This document shows, piece after piece, positions 63,806 through 64,000 of a stretch of 64,000 nucleotides of DNA. The notes beneath the pieces were generated by a model, which made no database searches, had not been told where the DNA came from, and saw only the letters and a list, made by a program, of their open reading frames with translations. Each line of letters opens with the position of its first letter. Position 1 is the stretch's first letter. The translations under genes were made by a program, and so were the position numbers. Source of the stretch: Chara braunii (taxonomy: Eukaryota > Streptophyta > Charophyceae > Charales > Characeae); the NCBI GenBank assembly GCA_003427395.1, contig BFEA01000347.1, forward strand, positions 277,716-341,715. The letters run 5' to 3'.

Positions 63806-64000
63806 TAAGCTACTCAAAGACTTGGACTACAGACACGCTAAGCTACTCGAAGACGTTGTCGACTGGACTCTACGCTGCTCTACGCTACTCTACGCATTCT
63901 ACACACACACATGAATTAGCGCACTCTAAGTCATGTTGGTGCGCTCAAGCGCTCGATTCAACAGCCGAAGCCTCAGCGTCCAAACTTTTGGATGCAGAGC

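Noticed and set aside
1-64000. CRISPR arrays, prokaryotic operons, ribosome-binding sites, phage genes
   Set aside because: The tandem repeats here lack equal spacers, and introns, retrotransposons and SINEs show a eukaryotic nuclear genome.

Overview
This is a repeat-dominated piece of a large nuclear genome, most likely from the green plant lineage. The visible signs are one gene split by introns of about 3.5-9.5 kb with GT/AG junctions, Ty3/gypsy chromodomain retrotransposons primed by initiator-Met tRNA, LINE fragments, tRNA-derived SINEs, TA-flanked MITEs, U6 snRNA retrocopies and very abundant (GA)n/(GT)n/(CT)n tracts. The KH protein resembles the plant BTR1/PEPPER (NOVA-like) group, and the gag style recalls charophyte (Chara) elements. 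The species is inference and is not proven by the window. There are two assembly gaps, 17306-17493 and 35940-36874, plus scattered single N.

Layout. 1-13,000: no gene recognised. It holds microsatellites, a tandem array carrying tRNA-like units (3487-4192), TA-flanked MITEs, SINE copies, a U6 retropseudogene (7657-7754), a 425-bp inverted repeat built from a LINE reverse transcriptase fragment (8783-9741), a polypyrimidine block (11430-12150) and a (GA)n-bearing minisatellite (12247-13036). 13,037-15,900: a decayed gypsy element on the minus strand. 18,525-27,247: a nearly complete minus-strand gypsy element (LTRs, PBS, gag, protease, RT/RNase H, integrase, chromodomain) whose 3' LTR has lost about 0.8 kb. 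27,660-28,470: an LTR of another family. 29,088-30,240: two SINEs and a LINE endonuclease fragment. 31,237-37,268: a structurally bounded LTR element with very short LTRs (about 90 bp), a 5-bp TSD and PBS/PPT, that keeps gag and chromodomain but has lost nearly all of pol. 37,454-38,035: a TIR element. 40,898-43,620: a plus-strand gypsy integrase fragment split by a solo LTR (41,192-42,470).

45,043-62,330 and beyond: the only convincing host gene, a KH-domain RNA-binding protein on the plus strand. Four exons are visible and their phases agree; the first and last KH regions and the gene ends must lie outside the window or are not recognisable. Its introns hold SINEs, MITEs, solo LTRs, a second U6 retropseudogene with a 13-bp target duplication, an organelle-type tRNA-Ile(GAU) sequence, and long (CT)n tracts about 60 bp downstream of two exons.

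No defence, biosynthetic or other accessory gene system was found. The interest lies in the nested transposon structures and in how they sit around the KH exons.
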